A DNA stretch of 64,000 bases. Origin: Triatoma infestans (Eukaryota; Arthropoda; Insecta; Hemiptera; Reduviidae). The notes under the pieces were generated by a model that saw only the letters and a list, made by a program, of their open reading frames with translations, had not been told where the DNA came from and did not search any database. Shown here in pieces: positions 1-9,030 of this stretch (positions are counted from its first letter, which is position 1; every line of letters starts with the position of its first letter). Position numbers and translations under genes: made by a program. The stretch is taken from the NCBI GenBank assembly GCA_011037195.1, contig JAAEAF010014562.1, forward strand, positions 1 through 64,000, given 5' to 3'.

Positions 1-478
1 ATTATACTGAAGTGGTATTATAGTGAAAAGCATAATGGGGACTTTTTCCCCAAAGAACCCCCCACCCCAAATCAATTTTCCCAAGAAAATGTTTCACATA
101 AAAGTGATAGGTATTTGTGTGTGTGTGTAGTTTAAAGAAAATCGTTGGAACCGATTTTTGAGAAAATCACGAAAAAATAAAAAAGAGTAAAAACGATTGT
201 AAAATGGCACTTTCAGGTTGATAGATTTTGTCCAAAATCTTCTTGTCTGATGCCATGGTAGTGCCTAAATACAAAGTTTGGAGCACCCTACGGCTTTTTT
301 GTTTTTTGAGATATTCTGTTAAAACATACACACAAACATACAGATCATTCGTTTAAAAACAAAATTGTTTTCGTAGTCAGGGGACCTCAAAATATGTATT
401 TCTGGTAAAACCCTAAATTCTGGCACCATCTGGCAATAATTTCCTCTTTATACTAAGGGTAACAGACAGTAAAATTGA
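1..478 (+). repeat. MDR dispersed repeat, 3' two thirds
   Basis: This is the first copy of a non-coding repeat family (MDR) that recurs more than fifteen times in the window. Diagnostic blocks in order are a run of C, a block around AAATGTTTCA, AGTTTAAAGAAAATCGTTGG, a CTTTCAGGTTGATAG block, CATGGTAGTGCC, GGGACCTCAAAA, and a closing pyrimidine/purine hairpin near 450-478. It has no reading frame shared between copies. The copy is cut by the window start. Confidence 0.75.
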
Positions 479-608
479 TTTTTGAGGGGTATTTGGAGGA
501 GGAGGAGGATCTGTCAGTTAGATTAAATTTAAATTTGTACAAGCTTTGTTTGATTTGCTTATAGAGACAATTTTCCAGATTATTTTTTGTTATTAATTAG
601 AGTAAGAA

Positions 609-831
609 GGGAAGGGAATAGCTAAAGTGGTTAGCGTACTGGACTCCCACGCGGAGGACCCGGGTTCGAGTCTAGCTGTGCCTTAGATTTTTTTCTTCCT
701 AGGAGCCTCTACAGCTCACCTCCGGTGATGGACAGTGTTGTCTGTAACGAGAGAACACTGTCCCGGAGGCCGGCAGGGTACTGAGAAGGCTCCGGACGCC
801 TATGACCATAGATGTTGACGCGCCTTAAATT
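609..831 (+). mobile_element. SINE-A, near full-length tRNA-derived SINE
   Basis: The head is tRNA-like, with a box A-like TAGCTAAAGTGGTTAGCGTA and a box B GGGTTCGAGTC, the internal RNA polymerase III promoter layout. A body with the self-complementary pair GACAGTGTTGTCTGT / AGAGAACACTGTCC follows. The copy ends in ACGCGCCTTAAATT and then an A/T-rich tail. The same body recurs at about a dozen places on both strands, which defines the family. Confidence 0.88.
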
Positions 832-840
832 AAACAAAAA

Positions 841-862
841 TATATATATATATATATATATA
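841..862. repeat. (TA)n microsatellite
   Basis: About eleven TA units directly follow the A-rich tail of the SINE, so this probably grew from the SINE's 3' tail. Confidence 0.9.
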
Positions 863-1258
863 ATTGTTCAATTAGATTTTAAGAAGCGTAAGTCATCCTA
901 GAATTTTGCTTCTTTGTTCCTTCAAATAAGTGCTGTTGCTAACGTATGCTGGTAGTTTTGATACAATTGGATGAAGTTACAGGAAAGTTAAGAAAGGAAG
1001 AAGACCCAGGGGTTACTTTTCCCAGTTTTTGATCGTTCTAGCAAACAAACACCCCCTTGGGAATACCGTCTTCAAGTCGTCCCAACATCCCCCCCCCCGG
1101 GCCACGGCCATCTTGCCAAAAAGAGTAAAGGAATCAATGAGTAAGTAAAATGATACTATGAAAAGACTTAGGAAGATATTTGAAACGAATGGGAAGAAGC
1201 GCCTGAAGTACGAGTTGAAATAGAGTAACGAACTTTGCTGTACTTGTAAGTACTATAA
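863..1258. other. Intergenic, no recognised feature
   Basis: AT-rich sequence with a short poly-C run near 1090. I see no convincing exon or repeat family here. Confidence 0.5.
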
Positions 1259-1452
1259 GTCGTTAGCATACTGGACTCCCATGCGGAGGATCCGGGTTCG
1301 AGTCCAGTGTGCTGCCCTTAGATTTATCTTCCTCTACAGGCTTCTACAGCTCACTGTCCGGCGATAGACAATATTGTCTGTAACGAGAGAACGGCAGTGC
1401 ACTGAGAAGGGTCCGAGCGCCAATGACCATAAATGTTGACGCGCCTTCAATT
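1259..1452 (+). mobile_element. SINE-A, 5'-truncated
   Basis: It starts inside the box A region (GTTAGCATACTGGACTCCC), keeps box B (GGGTTCGAGTCC) and the body, and has lost part of the middle compared with the copy at 609. It ends in ACGCGCCTTCAATTT followed by an A run. Confidence 0.82.
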
Positions 1453-1479
1453 TAAAAAAAATTAGAGCAAGAGGAAGTG

Positions 1480-1769
1480 TCAGAGATATTTTCCCTGATA
1501 GCCTGGCTTCTTTTGGTGATCATCGGCGTTCTCCCATCATCAGGATCTTTTTGTCAAAACAGTATGATAACATAGACTTACACAGAACAAATTCAGTTAA
1601 ATACACTGAGAAGTCTGTGAATATGCTCCTGTGCAAGTCTATGTTATCTCATTGTTTTGATGGGCGAACGCTAGAAACCGGTTGAAGGACCACAAAATGA
1701 AGTGGCCATCAGGGAAAATATCTCTTGATACTTTTTTCCAGCTCTGCGAAACCAACCACTAACAACTAA
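1480..1769. mobile_element. FB1 foldback element
   Basis: A palindromic element. The left arm reads TCAGAGATATTTTCCCTGAT through CATCATCAGGAT and GATAACATAGACTTACACAG. The right arm is its reverse complement, ending in AAATATCTCTTGAT and a CAGCTCTGCG...ACCAACCA end. The arms meet at a short loop near 1600. It has no coding capacity and matches six other copies in the window. Confidence 0.82.
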
Positions 1770-2400
1770 GGTAAAGTGGTGTGTTGCATATTGCTCACTA
1801 GATAAAGTTTCAACCTGTTCTTTTCTTTGGGATTCAAGGATTTTCAGTTATTCCAATTTTAGGCTAAAATTTTTTGGACGTTTATAGTCCATAGATAATT
1901 CTTATTTATTTATGGTATTTCTTAAGAATGGACAAATCTTTATAAAGGTTGGATAAGTATATAAGTAAACATAAGGAAGAATACAATAGATTTACACCCT
2001 GTACAGAAGTCTTGAACGCTATCTAGTCACTGTGTTTCGTACCCATGTTAACTTGATTGTTGTATACTGTAACAATGAATAATACCTATTGATACAATAT
2101 TGTCTGCTAAACAACCGTCTACCCTTGTCTATACATTGTATATAACTGAATGGAACTTAGTGAAGTATTTTACTATTCATTTCTATTACTTTAGCCTAGA
2201 GATATAGAGGAGGGTTTACGCCTAGAAAATTTGGTTTTAAATAAAATAAAAAAAATCTGATGTGAACCACACAACCACACCTAAAAAGAAATTTTTTCAA
2301 AAAAAAGAGTGATACTTTTATATCTATGCAACAACCATTCCCAAGTTTAAACTCTTTATAAACTTTTTTCAGAAAATTCCAAAAAGAAACTATCAAAAAC
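1770..2400. other. Intergenic, no recognised feature
   Basis: AT-rich sequence. The only long frames on the minus strand (about 2196-2417) are low-complexity and I do not regard them as genes. Confidence 0.5.
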
Positions 2401-2600
2401 CAATTCTGTAAAATCACAATTCCCCGGGTAACCGATTTTTTTGAAACAATTTTGGAATTCTGTCAATACTTAAACCATATATTATTATACTGAAGTGGTA
2501 CTTTAAAGAAATATTTCCCCTCCCCCCAATCCAAAAAAATAATCGATTTTCCCCGAGAAAATGTTTTAAATAAAAGTGATTGGTATTTATGTATGTGTAG
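2401..2600 (+). repeat. MDR dispersed repeat, middle block
   Basis: Carries the GAAGTGGTACTTTAAAG, C-rich and AAATGTTTTAAATAAAAGTG blocks of MDR. It stops abruptly at 2600, where a LINE fragment begins, and MDR sequence resumes at 3131. Confidence 0.7.
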
Positions 2601-3130
2601 ATGGCTAGGATCGCAGTGAATACACCGTTGTGTGGGCCGAAACCTGTCCTGGGGATAGCCAAAATGAATTGATTCAGAGGGAGAAGCACTGCCGTTACTG
2701 GAGGTTAAGTACAGGTGGCAAAACACAGCAAGGTGATGATTCCAGAGGGCTGTGTAAGAGAAGAATCAGAGATACCCTAGGTCTAGGCAGAAATCAGATT
2801 TGTCTGATAGCAGGCCTGTTCACATGGTAGGTTAAAAAAAAACATCTACACAAGGTGGGATTAATTAACGCGGAGTCTGTGACAGGAAGTGGGAGTCTGT
2901 GATAAAAGCAGGAATTTCAGGTATTTAAAGTTTCAAGCAGGAGATGGCCGCCTCTCACCTGCTCTTCGACTGCGTTACAATCGGCACATTGCGTATTGAG
3001 ATCTTCGGCACGTTAAGACCGGAGAAGATAATATCGCAAGAAAAATAGTGGGGAAAGTCCTCTACTGATACAAAGGGGAATTGGTTGCGATGTCTGGGTT
3101 AGAGTCCCCTTCCCTGGCCTAATCCTAATC
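2601..3130 (+). mobile_element. LINE-X 3' fragment inserted in MDR
   Basis: Frames broken by indels still read as the region downstream of RNase H in a non-LTR retrotransposon: LARIAVNTPLCGPKPVLGI, then LGLGRNQICLIAGLF, then HLHKVGLINAESV, then HLLFDCVTIGTLRIEIFGTL. The last is the zinc-like H...C segment. The 3' tail is TAATCCTAATC. MDR continues on both sides, and TATGTATGTGTAG on the left resembles TATGTGTGTTGAT on the right, a plausible diverged target duplication. The coding 5' end starts at the LAR codon just after the RNase H motif GNERAD. Confidence 0.65.
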
Positions 3131-3190
3131 TATGTGTGTTGATACTATACGAAGTTGAAAAAAAAAATCGTTGATGCCGTATTCGTGAAA
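3131..3190 (+). repeat. MDR remnant between LINE-X and FB1
   Basis: Reads ACTATACGAAGTT...ATCGTTGATGCC, the MDR block expected after the sequence interrupted at 2600. Confidence 0.55.
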
Positions 3191-3477
3191 ATCAGAGATA
3201 TTCTCCGTGATAGCCCGCTTCTTATGGTGATCATCGACCGGTTTCGGTCGTTCGCCCATAATTAGGATATTTTTGTCAAAACAGTGAGATAAAATAGACT
3301 TGTACAGAGCATATTCACAGAGCACTCAATGTATTTAACTGAATTTGTCACTGTTTTGACAAAAACATCCTGATGATGGGTGAACGCCCGAAAAATAGGT
3401 CGATGACCACAAAAAGAAACAGGCTATCATGGAGAAAATCTCTGATGCTTTCCAGCTGTGCGGAACCAACCACAACA
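3191..3477. mobile_element. FB1 foldback element
   Basis: Both arms are present: ATCAGAGATATTCTCCGTGA and GACCGGTTTCGG on the left; CATCCTGATGATGGGTGAAC, GGCTATCATGG and AGCTGTGCGGAACCAACCAC on the right. The two arms are reverse complements around a centre near 3330. Confidence 0.83.
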
Positions 3478-3494
3478 AAAAAAAATTAGATTTA

Positions 3495-4110
3495 GTATAG
3501 TCGCGTAGATAAAGACTGCCATGAAGAATTGGTAACTCTTCTGTACCACAATAGCCTTCGGCTAGGTTGGGTGCCGGGGCACAAGGGCATTCAAGAAAAC
3601 AAAGAGGCTCACAGATTGGCAAAGAAAGGCGCCTCGCCAAAAATGGTCAACATCAAAACATACATTATATATTGGAAAAACATTGCGAGGCAGAGGCAAT
3701 CTTGGAAGATTTCTTCCAAGGGTCCTTCAAGAATTCGTACGATCTATCCTCCTTGGCAAAACAAAAGTAGAGCTAAAGAAGAATCACTGCCCTAGTTACA
3801 GACAATCACTGCCTTTTAAGGAAACGATCTACACAGTATGGTCTCACTGTGAATCCACTGTGTAGGAAATGCAGCCAGAATAGAATGGAGATCCCGTTTC
3901 ACCTTCTTGGAGAATGCGAACATTATGTTTGCAAAAGATTTCCTGAATTTCGGGGCCAACAATTTGGTGGCGAATAAGGGATCAGAAATTTAACTCGTCT
4001 AAGTCCTGGCGGTTTCTCTTTTTATTGAGACAGGGGCGATGTGAGGTGTTTTTTTGGGGTTCCTAAATGCTGAACTTGCCTGTGGAAGCCCCCGAAGTTC
4101 TAGATTAGAT
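3495..4110 (+). mobile_element. LINE-X RNase H tail and 3' end, degenerate
   Basis: Begins with the RNase H C-terminal signature WVPGHKGIQENKEAHRLAKK (3565-3625). In shifted frames it continues to LTVNPLCRKC...PFHLLGECEHYVCKRFPEF, the Cys/His segment seen at the end of this LINE family. It ends with TAGATTAGATTAGATAGA, a tail like those of other LINE-X copies. Multiple frameshifts make it a relic. Confidence 0.65.
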
Positions 4111-4174
4111 TAGATAGATGCATTTCTGGTGGATGAATCCGGTTTGTCTAAAATGTTCGTGCGGTGGTAGTATC

Positions 4175-4890
4175 TAACCAGAAAACCATGTTTCAGCTTC
4201 CTGCGACTTTTCTAACAATTGTTTTCCATTCAGGGCCCCCCACCCCAAAACATATAGCATTGCTCATCATATAGCGGAAAGCGGAAGTAAAACAAATATT
4301 TTTAGCGAATGGTCCTTGTGTGTGTTTTTTGTCGTCTGAAACACTCACACAACTTTCTCTCACTCCATTTTTCAAAAATTGCAATCGACAAACTTTATAG
4401 TTATACAAAAATTTAATGAAATTCGTCGGTGTTTTTTATGGAAAACAATCACAAAAAAACTGGGAAAAAACAGTAAAAACACACTTCCGGTTTACTAATT
4501 TTCAAGAAACTCCAAATTTCAACAACATATTTAATTCTAATTAATATTATTTAGATGATAGAATTGTGTAATAAACTCAAATAGCACTTTGGAGGAAAGC
4601 CGTACCGCCCCCTCCCCCATAACTGCCATTAAATGAATTTTCCCAGAGAAATGTTTCAAATAAAAGTTGTAGATATTTGTATGTATTATTGAATACCAAG
4701 TTTAAAGAAAATCGTTGGAGCAATTTTTGAGAAAATCCCAAAAAAGTGAAAACAAAATTCTGTAAAGTAGTACTTCCATTGCAATTAATGAATTTTGACA
4801 GATAACCTACTGTCGGATACCATGGTGATACCTAAACGGAATATCACGTTGGAACTTTCTACGACTTTTCCATTTTTGAGCTGTGCTGTT

Positions 4891-4922
<32 letters not shown>

Positions 4923-5065
4923 CCATTTTTTTTTTTCCTAAAAATCATATTTCTGGACTCGAGGGACCTCAAAACGGATATTTCCAGTGAAAACTCGATA
5001 TCGAAAGTTTGACACGATTACAATACTTCCTCTTCTTACTAGGCGTAAGAGAAAGTAAAAATAAA
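4175..5065 (+). repeat. MDR dispersed repeat, near complete
   Basis: Shows the whole block order: ACACTCACACAACTTTCTCT, a TTTAATGAAATTCGTCGG block, CACTTCCGGTTTACTA, TTAATATTATTTAGATGATA, a C-rich stretch, AATCGTTGGAGC, CCATGGTGATACC, a CA microsatellite, GGACCTCAAAACGG and GACACGATTACAATACTTCC. It closes with the hairpin CTTACTAGGCGTAAGAGAAAG near 5030-5057. Confidence 0.75.
4889..4918. repeat. (CA)n microsatellite inside MDR
   Basis: About fourteen CA units lie at the position where other MDR copies also carry a CA tract, so the tract is an inherited part of the repeat. Confidence 0.9.
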
Positions 5066-5625
5066 TCAAAACTAGAAAAATCGTGGGAAGCTCAAACTTG
5101 GTATTTCTACTTAGGTACCACTGGTATTAGACACCAAGATTTCGGACAAAATCCATCAACCGGTCGGACTTTACTGCAAGTTTTTTTTTCAGTTTTTCGT
5201 GATTTTCTTAAATAAGCCCATCATCAGGATGTTTTTGTCAAACAGTGTAATAATGTAGACTTTCACAGAGCACAGCAATGTATCAACTGTATTTGCTCTG
5301 TGCAAGTCTATGTTATATTACACTGTTTAACAAAAACATCCTGATGATGGGCGAACGCCTGAAACCGGTCGATGGCCACCAAAAGAAACAGGCTATCACG
5401 GAAACTATCTCTGATTCGTATACTATCTCCACACTTGAATAATTATCATTTTTATTTTTGCAACATTTTCACAGGAACCTTTTAGGGGTTTTTGGGAGGG
5501 GGGAACAGTAGCGTTATGCTTTTCTCTAGAGTAAAATTTTGGTTTTACCACCTACATATTTATTATTACACTTTAGAAGCATTGATGGAATTCTAAATTT
5601 GAATAAAAAACTATTTATTTAAACG
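5066..5625 (-). repeat. MDR copy in reverse orientation, split by FB1
   Basis: Reverse-complement MDR blocks (AAATCCATCAACCGG, CAGTTTTTCGTGATTTTCTT) run to 5214. They resume at about 5440 with AACAGTAGCGTTATGCTTTT and GAAGCATTGATGGAATTC. Together with the plus-strand copy at 4175-5065 this makes a convergent pair. Confidence 0.65.
5215..5418. mobile_element. FB1 foldback element, left end missing
   Basis: The left arm starts late, at GCCCATCATCAGGATG. The centre and the right arm are complete: ATCCTGATGATGGGCGAACG, GAAACCGGTCGATGGCCACC and GGCTATCACGG. It lies within a reverse MDR copy. Confidence 0.78.
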
Positions 5626-5742
5626 TAGAATGTGCACAGATTTGAAATGTTGTAGGAGAATGTGGTGTAAGTGTGCGCAATTTTATTATTAAAGTGTTTT
5701 TATCTCAACTATTGTTACATAACATTTTTTTTTGATTGACAG

Positions 5743-5933
5743 CGGCCGGATGTTTGCACTTGAATTCGGCACGCGACTTATATATCCCAATCCAAAGCAA
5801 TATTCCCGGGGGCGGCAATCGAATAAAATCACTGCCACCACCACCCCCTTGTAAACCAATTCACTTGAGGCTAGTTCATAAAAGGGAATATTACAAAAAT
5901 CCCCCAAGCATTGTAAGGGGGAATCACTTCTAA
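5743..5933 (+). CDS. Possible host terminal exon, unrecognised
   Basis: A good 3' splice-site sequence, TTTTTTTTTGATTGACAG, precedes an open frame that runs about 63 codons to a stop. The translation includes PPPPPPCKPIHLRLVHKREY and does not match any family I know. Unlike most frames nearby it lies outside the recognisable repeats. Composition and the acceptor favour an exon. The short length, the lack of a defined partner exon and the absence of a clear AATAAA close by leave it uncertain. Confidence 0.25.
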
Positions 5934-5939
5934 TATATT

Positions 5940-6101
5940 TTCAACCTCAACAAGGGAATACTTGAGAAAGTATTATTTGATATGAGACACTTCACTCGAC
6001 CATAGAAATTATAAATAATAATCATTTATTTATATTTTATATTTATTTCATTTAAACGTGATAAATTATATGGTTACAAATTTTACATATAACTGAAAAT
6101 A
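5940..6101. other. AT-rich spacer before Tc1 element
   Basis: No coding or repeat signal was identified. It ends with the TA dinucleotide that flanks the Tc1 element. Confidence 0.5.
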
Positions 6102-6246
6102 GACTACTCAAAATTTGAAACGTACCGCCTCAAATTCGCTGAAATTGGCAACCTCAGCTGCTGACGGGATGTTGTAGGTATTTTATTACTTTCTTAAAAA
6201 GTCTGTTAGGACAAAAAAATTGATTTGTAATGAGGCAATGATACAA
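6102..6246 (+). repeat. Left terminal inverted repeat of Tc1 element
   Basis: Pairs with 7199-7342. Matching landmarks are GCAACCTCAGCTGCTGA, AAAAAGTCTGTTAGGAC and TTGATTTGTAATGAGGCAAT. The arms differ by small indels and substitutions. Confidence 0.88.
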
Positions 6247-6391
6247 GCAAAAGTTTATGTGGAGTTTGGACTTTAAACCTTATAAACTGCATTATCTTTA
6301 AAAACAAATGTAACGATAAAACTTCAAGGTAAACAGCACCCATTAGTTAATGTTTGCCGGTCGGCAGTATAGGACACCACAGTATACAGAA

Positions 6392-7098
6392 ATGAACCGT
6401 TTGAGCGTAGATCGACTTAATCAGGCTTGGGAATGTTGGAGTTAGGCGAATCATTGCATGCTGTGAATGCTCGCTTCAATATTCCCCACCAAGTACTGAT
6501 GAGAGCCCGAAATCGTCTTCATAAGACAGAGCACTAACTCGTAGACATGGAGGAGGTCGATTACGAGCAACTAGTGAACGAGAGAACAGATTCATTGTTA
6601 CCAACTGTCGGAGAAATACGAGTTTGACAGCAACATCTCTCCAAAATCGCCTTTTCAACACTATAGCACTAGTTGTGTCAGAACAAACTGTAAGAAACAG
6701 ACTTCACGCGGCTGGCTTGAGATCAAGAGTGAGGTGTAGGGTCGCTGTGTTAACGACACAGCTCAAGAGAAGAAGATTGGACTGGGCACTCGCTCATCGT
6801 CATTGGACTTTATAAGTCTGGGGGCAATTGTGTGTCATGACCGACGAGACGAGAATACGTCTCCACAGCAATGACGGTCGGGTGAGAACCTGGAGAAGGA
6901 CAGGGGAGAGGTTTTTGCAAGACGTATATCTGGATTATGTTATGTGGCGTGGACCCTGACGGTCTTGAGGAGTTGCGTACTGCTATAATTGAAGAATGGG
7001 ACGAAATGCCCTGTGACATAATTCAATCATTCATTCAGAGTATGCCGAGGAAAGTGGAGGCTGTAATTCAAGCTCGAGGTGGAGCTACTCGCTATTAA
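6392..7098 (+). pseudogene. Tc1 transposase, central DDE region deleted
   Basis: Frames with several breaks give the family order: a start MNRLSVDRLNQAWE, then SLQNRLFNTIALVVSEQTV, VRNRLHAAGLRSRVR and RRRLDWALAHRHWTL (the DNA-binding region up to the catalytic core). Next comes MTDETRIRLHSNDGRVRTW, the block holding the first catalytic Asp. The sequence then jumps from a LDYVMWRGP block straight to LEELRTAIIEEWDEMP...IQSMPRKVEAVIQARGG, the extreme C terminus. The middle, including the other catalytic Asp/Glu, is absent. The copy cannot make a functional enzyme. Confidence 0.85.
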
Positions 7099-7198
7099 AG
7101 ATCGACATTGTTACCGTAACATGTCACAAATCTCCTGTGATCCAATAATCGAGAAGCTCATTTTTAATTCTTTTGTAAAATGCAATAAAATTTTGTTT

Positions 7199-7342
7199 GT
7201 ATCATTGCCTCATTGCAAATCAATTTTTTTGTCCTAACAGACTTTTTAAGAATGTAATAAAGTATCTACATCATCCCCTCAGCAGCTGAGGTTGCATATT
7301 TCAGCGAATTTGTAGGCAGTACGTTTAAAATTTTGAGTAGTG
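7199..7342 (-). repeat. Right terminal inverted repeat of Tc1 element
   Basis: Reverse complement of the left end (TTGCCTCATTGCAAATCAAT, GTCCTAACAGACTTTTTAAG, CAGCAGCTGAGGTTGC), ending in AAAATTTTGAGTAGT and a flanking TA. Confidence 0.88.
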
Positions 7343-7424
7343 TATTATAAATGTGGCTCTAAAACATAGTATTTTACTATTAATATTTTTTTAAACAAAT
7401 ATAAAATTTAGCAGTTATCTGCGC

Positions 7425-7503
7425 GGACTCGAACCGGTGATCTCGTACTTACTAGCCCATTACACTAACCACTGCATCAACAGCTGTCTTCGCCGAAGCG
7501 AGT
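7425..7503 (-). other. tRNA-like sequence, SINE head or tRNA relic
   Basis: On the minus strand GATGCAGTGGTTAGTGTAAT resembles box A and ACCGGTTCGAGTCC matches box B, with spacing typical of a tRNA. The acceptor and anticodon stems do not fold cleanly and no SINE-A body follows. I read it as a relic or an unrelated tRNA-derived SINE head. Confidence 0.45.
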
Positions 7504-7950
7504 ATATCATCTTATTATTACGGCATTCAAAGGTAAATTAGTTTTTCATTCAGATCCAAGTAATGTAACATTCTAACAGACGCAATAACCTCCAACCACT
7601 AACGTATATTTTATGTTTTGACATATCAGCAAAATATGAAATTTTAAAGGAATTATTTGTCATTTTGTATATAATTGTGTTAACAGTAGTAAGCAGACAG
7701 CCGGATTAATAATAAATCATAAGAGAAATACTTCAAAAACCTATATTGTGTAAAAATAGTGTAGAAAAAAATCTGTTAAAGAGGACAAGCAAAATATAAA
7801 AGCAAAGTACTTGATATGCCACGTGTATTAACACGTGACAACTTCTTACAATTCTTGTCAATCTCACCCGCAATATTGTATATACAGATTCTTTTTTTTT
7901 TTTGTAATAATATTGTATCTATGAAATTGTATATATAAAAAAAACACGTG
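7504..7950. other. Intergenic, no recognised feature
   Basis: AT-rich sequence with a short inverted pair CACGTGTATTAACACGTG at 7820-7840. I see no gene. Confidence 0.5.
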
Positions 7951-8445
7951 GGAAATATCAATCTGTTTGTGAAACACTCACACAACTTTCGTTGGAGCTT
8001 TAGTGGAAAAAATAGCAGAAAACTGAAAAACATACTTTTCAGTAAAAAAAGCACACATCCGGGTCACCCAATTTTTTTCAAACTTGTTAAAAATTTTATT
8101 TAGTAAAATGATACTATTACTTAAGGAATTTTTTTGATAGATCGGATTTTTTGGATTCCGAAAAATTTAACACGTGGGGAAAAACTTGATATCGAAAATT
8201 TGCTACAATCACAATAATTCCTCTGATTAGGAAGTAACAAATAGTTAAAAAAAGGTTGTAGAAGCTCCATATTATTACCTGAGTGGGTCCAACCAATATA
8301 ATATTTTAGAAATAAAAAGGTCGCAGGAAGTTTCGGCAAAATCCATCAACCAGAAATGCGTCTTTACTGAATCTTTTTTTTTAAATTTTTTCCAGTTTTT
8401 CGTGATTTTCTCCAAAACAGCTTCAACGTTGTTTTTGTTGGGGCC
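7951..8445. repeat. MDR fragments in convergent orientation
   Basis: Plus-strand pieces (GAAACACTCACACAACTTTC at 7970; AAACTTGATATCGAAAATTT near 8184; the hairpin TTCCTCTGATTAGGAAGTAA at 8217) face minus-strand pieces from about 8250 (AAATCCATCAACCAG, TTTTTCGTGATTTTCTCC). This repeats the plus/minus arrangement seen at 4175-5625. Confidence 0.6.
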
Positions 8446-8451
8446 CCTCAG

Positions 8452-8614
8452 TTAGAACCCTAAAAACCCTATGGCGCAACAGCCCATGCAGGGCCAAGGT
8501 TTGTCAGACGGCGATTTAAATAGAGGGAGGCGTGTGGTAAGCACGCCGCGGTTCCCACACCGTTTAGTTCTGGCCTTCGCTACCTAGGGCGCTACTAACT
8601 GTAGCTTCCCACTA
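8452..8614 (-). mobile_element. SINE-B-like repeat, body only
   Basis: Reverse complement of sequence at 52640-52780. Shared landmarks read on the minus strand are CCTAGGTAGCGAAGGC, ACGGNGTGGGAAC, CTTACCACAC and AAATCGCCGTCT. It abuts the inverted arm at 8615 without spacer. Confidence 0.6.
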
Positions 8615-8915
8615 GGCCCCGCGCCCCTCGCTTGTTATTGTTGAGCTATTTTAAAACTTTTGTATAAGAAAGTTCTGTTGAGCCATAAAACCCAGTGTAC
8701 AGCTTTGTGGCTTTCTGTTCAGCGAGTGGTCTCTTGCGTCCACGTTCGCCGGGGCTGGACACCAGACGGAGTTTCGGAAGTTGTATTTGCACCATTCCGT
8801 CTGGGCTAAAGGGAGAACAACACTTGTAGAAGGGGACGGAGGCCCAACCCAACCGCACTTTTCAGAGCGAGGGCGTAAGCTTCGGCTTCAGCCCGTTTGT
8901 ACATAATGTAAATAG
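8615..8915 (-). repeat. Left inverted arm flanking the R1-like element
   Basis: Reverse complement of 13802-14149 with visible indels. Shared landmarks read on the minus strand: CTATTTACATTATGTACA, GAAGCCGAAGCTTACGCCC, CTGGTGTCCAGCCCCGGC, CACAAAGCTGTACACTGG and AAGCGAGGGGCGCGGGGCC. In the right copy this sequence leads into an ORF1 start, so it is probably 5' untranslated or promoter sequence of the retrotransposon family. Here it leads into SINE-B sequence instead. Confidence 0.8.
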
Positions 8916-8938
8916 GACTAAATTATTTTAACTGTACA

Positions 8939-8959
8939 TTATTATTATTATTATTATTA
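8939..8959 (-). repeat. (TAA)n 3' tail of the R1-like element
   Basis: On the minus strand the 3' untranslated region of the retrotransposon ends in about seven TAA units before TGTACAGTTAAAATAATTT. Simple-repeat tails of this type mark the 3' terminus of several non-LTR clades. Confidence 0.75.
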
Positions 8960-9030
8960 CGCACACTCTTAGCCACCGTACCAAGCGCATAGCGCCAAAA
9001 CCGGTGCCTATCGTCACTTAGCCTTATCTA

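Larger units (their letters stand above)
6102..7342 (+). mobile_element. Tc1-like DNA transposon with long TIRs, internally deleted
   Basis: Two inverted ends of roughly 145 bp flank a damaged transposase. Each outer end reads ACTACTCAAAATTT after one variable base, and each is bordered by TA (6100-6101 and 7343-7344), the target duplication of the Tc1/mariner superfamily. At about 1.24 kb it is shorter than a typical Tc1 with long TIRs, because the middle of the transposase is missing. Confidence 0.9.

Noticed and set aside
3125..3640. Minus-strand frames over FB1
   Set aside because: FB1 copies yield similar frames because the palindrome is conserved as DNA; no consistent protein across copies.
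5736..5933. Treating the ATG at 5736 as a real start codon
   Set aside because: The ATG-like start overlaps the pyrimidine tract and AG of the acceptor, so only an exon entered by splicing makes sense.
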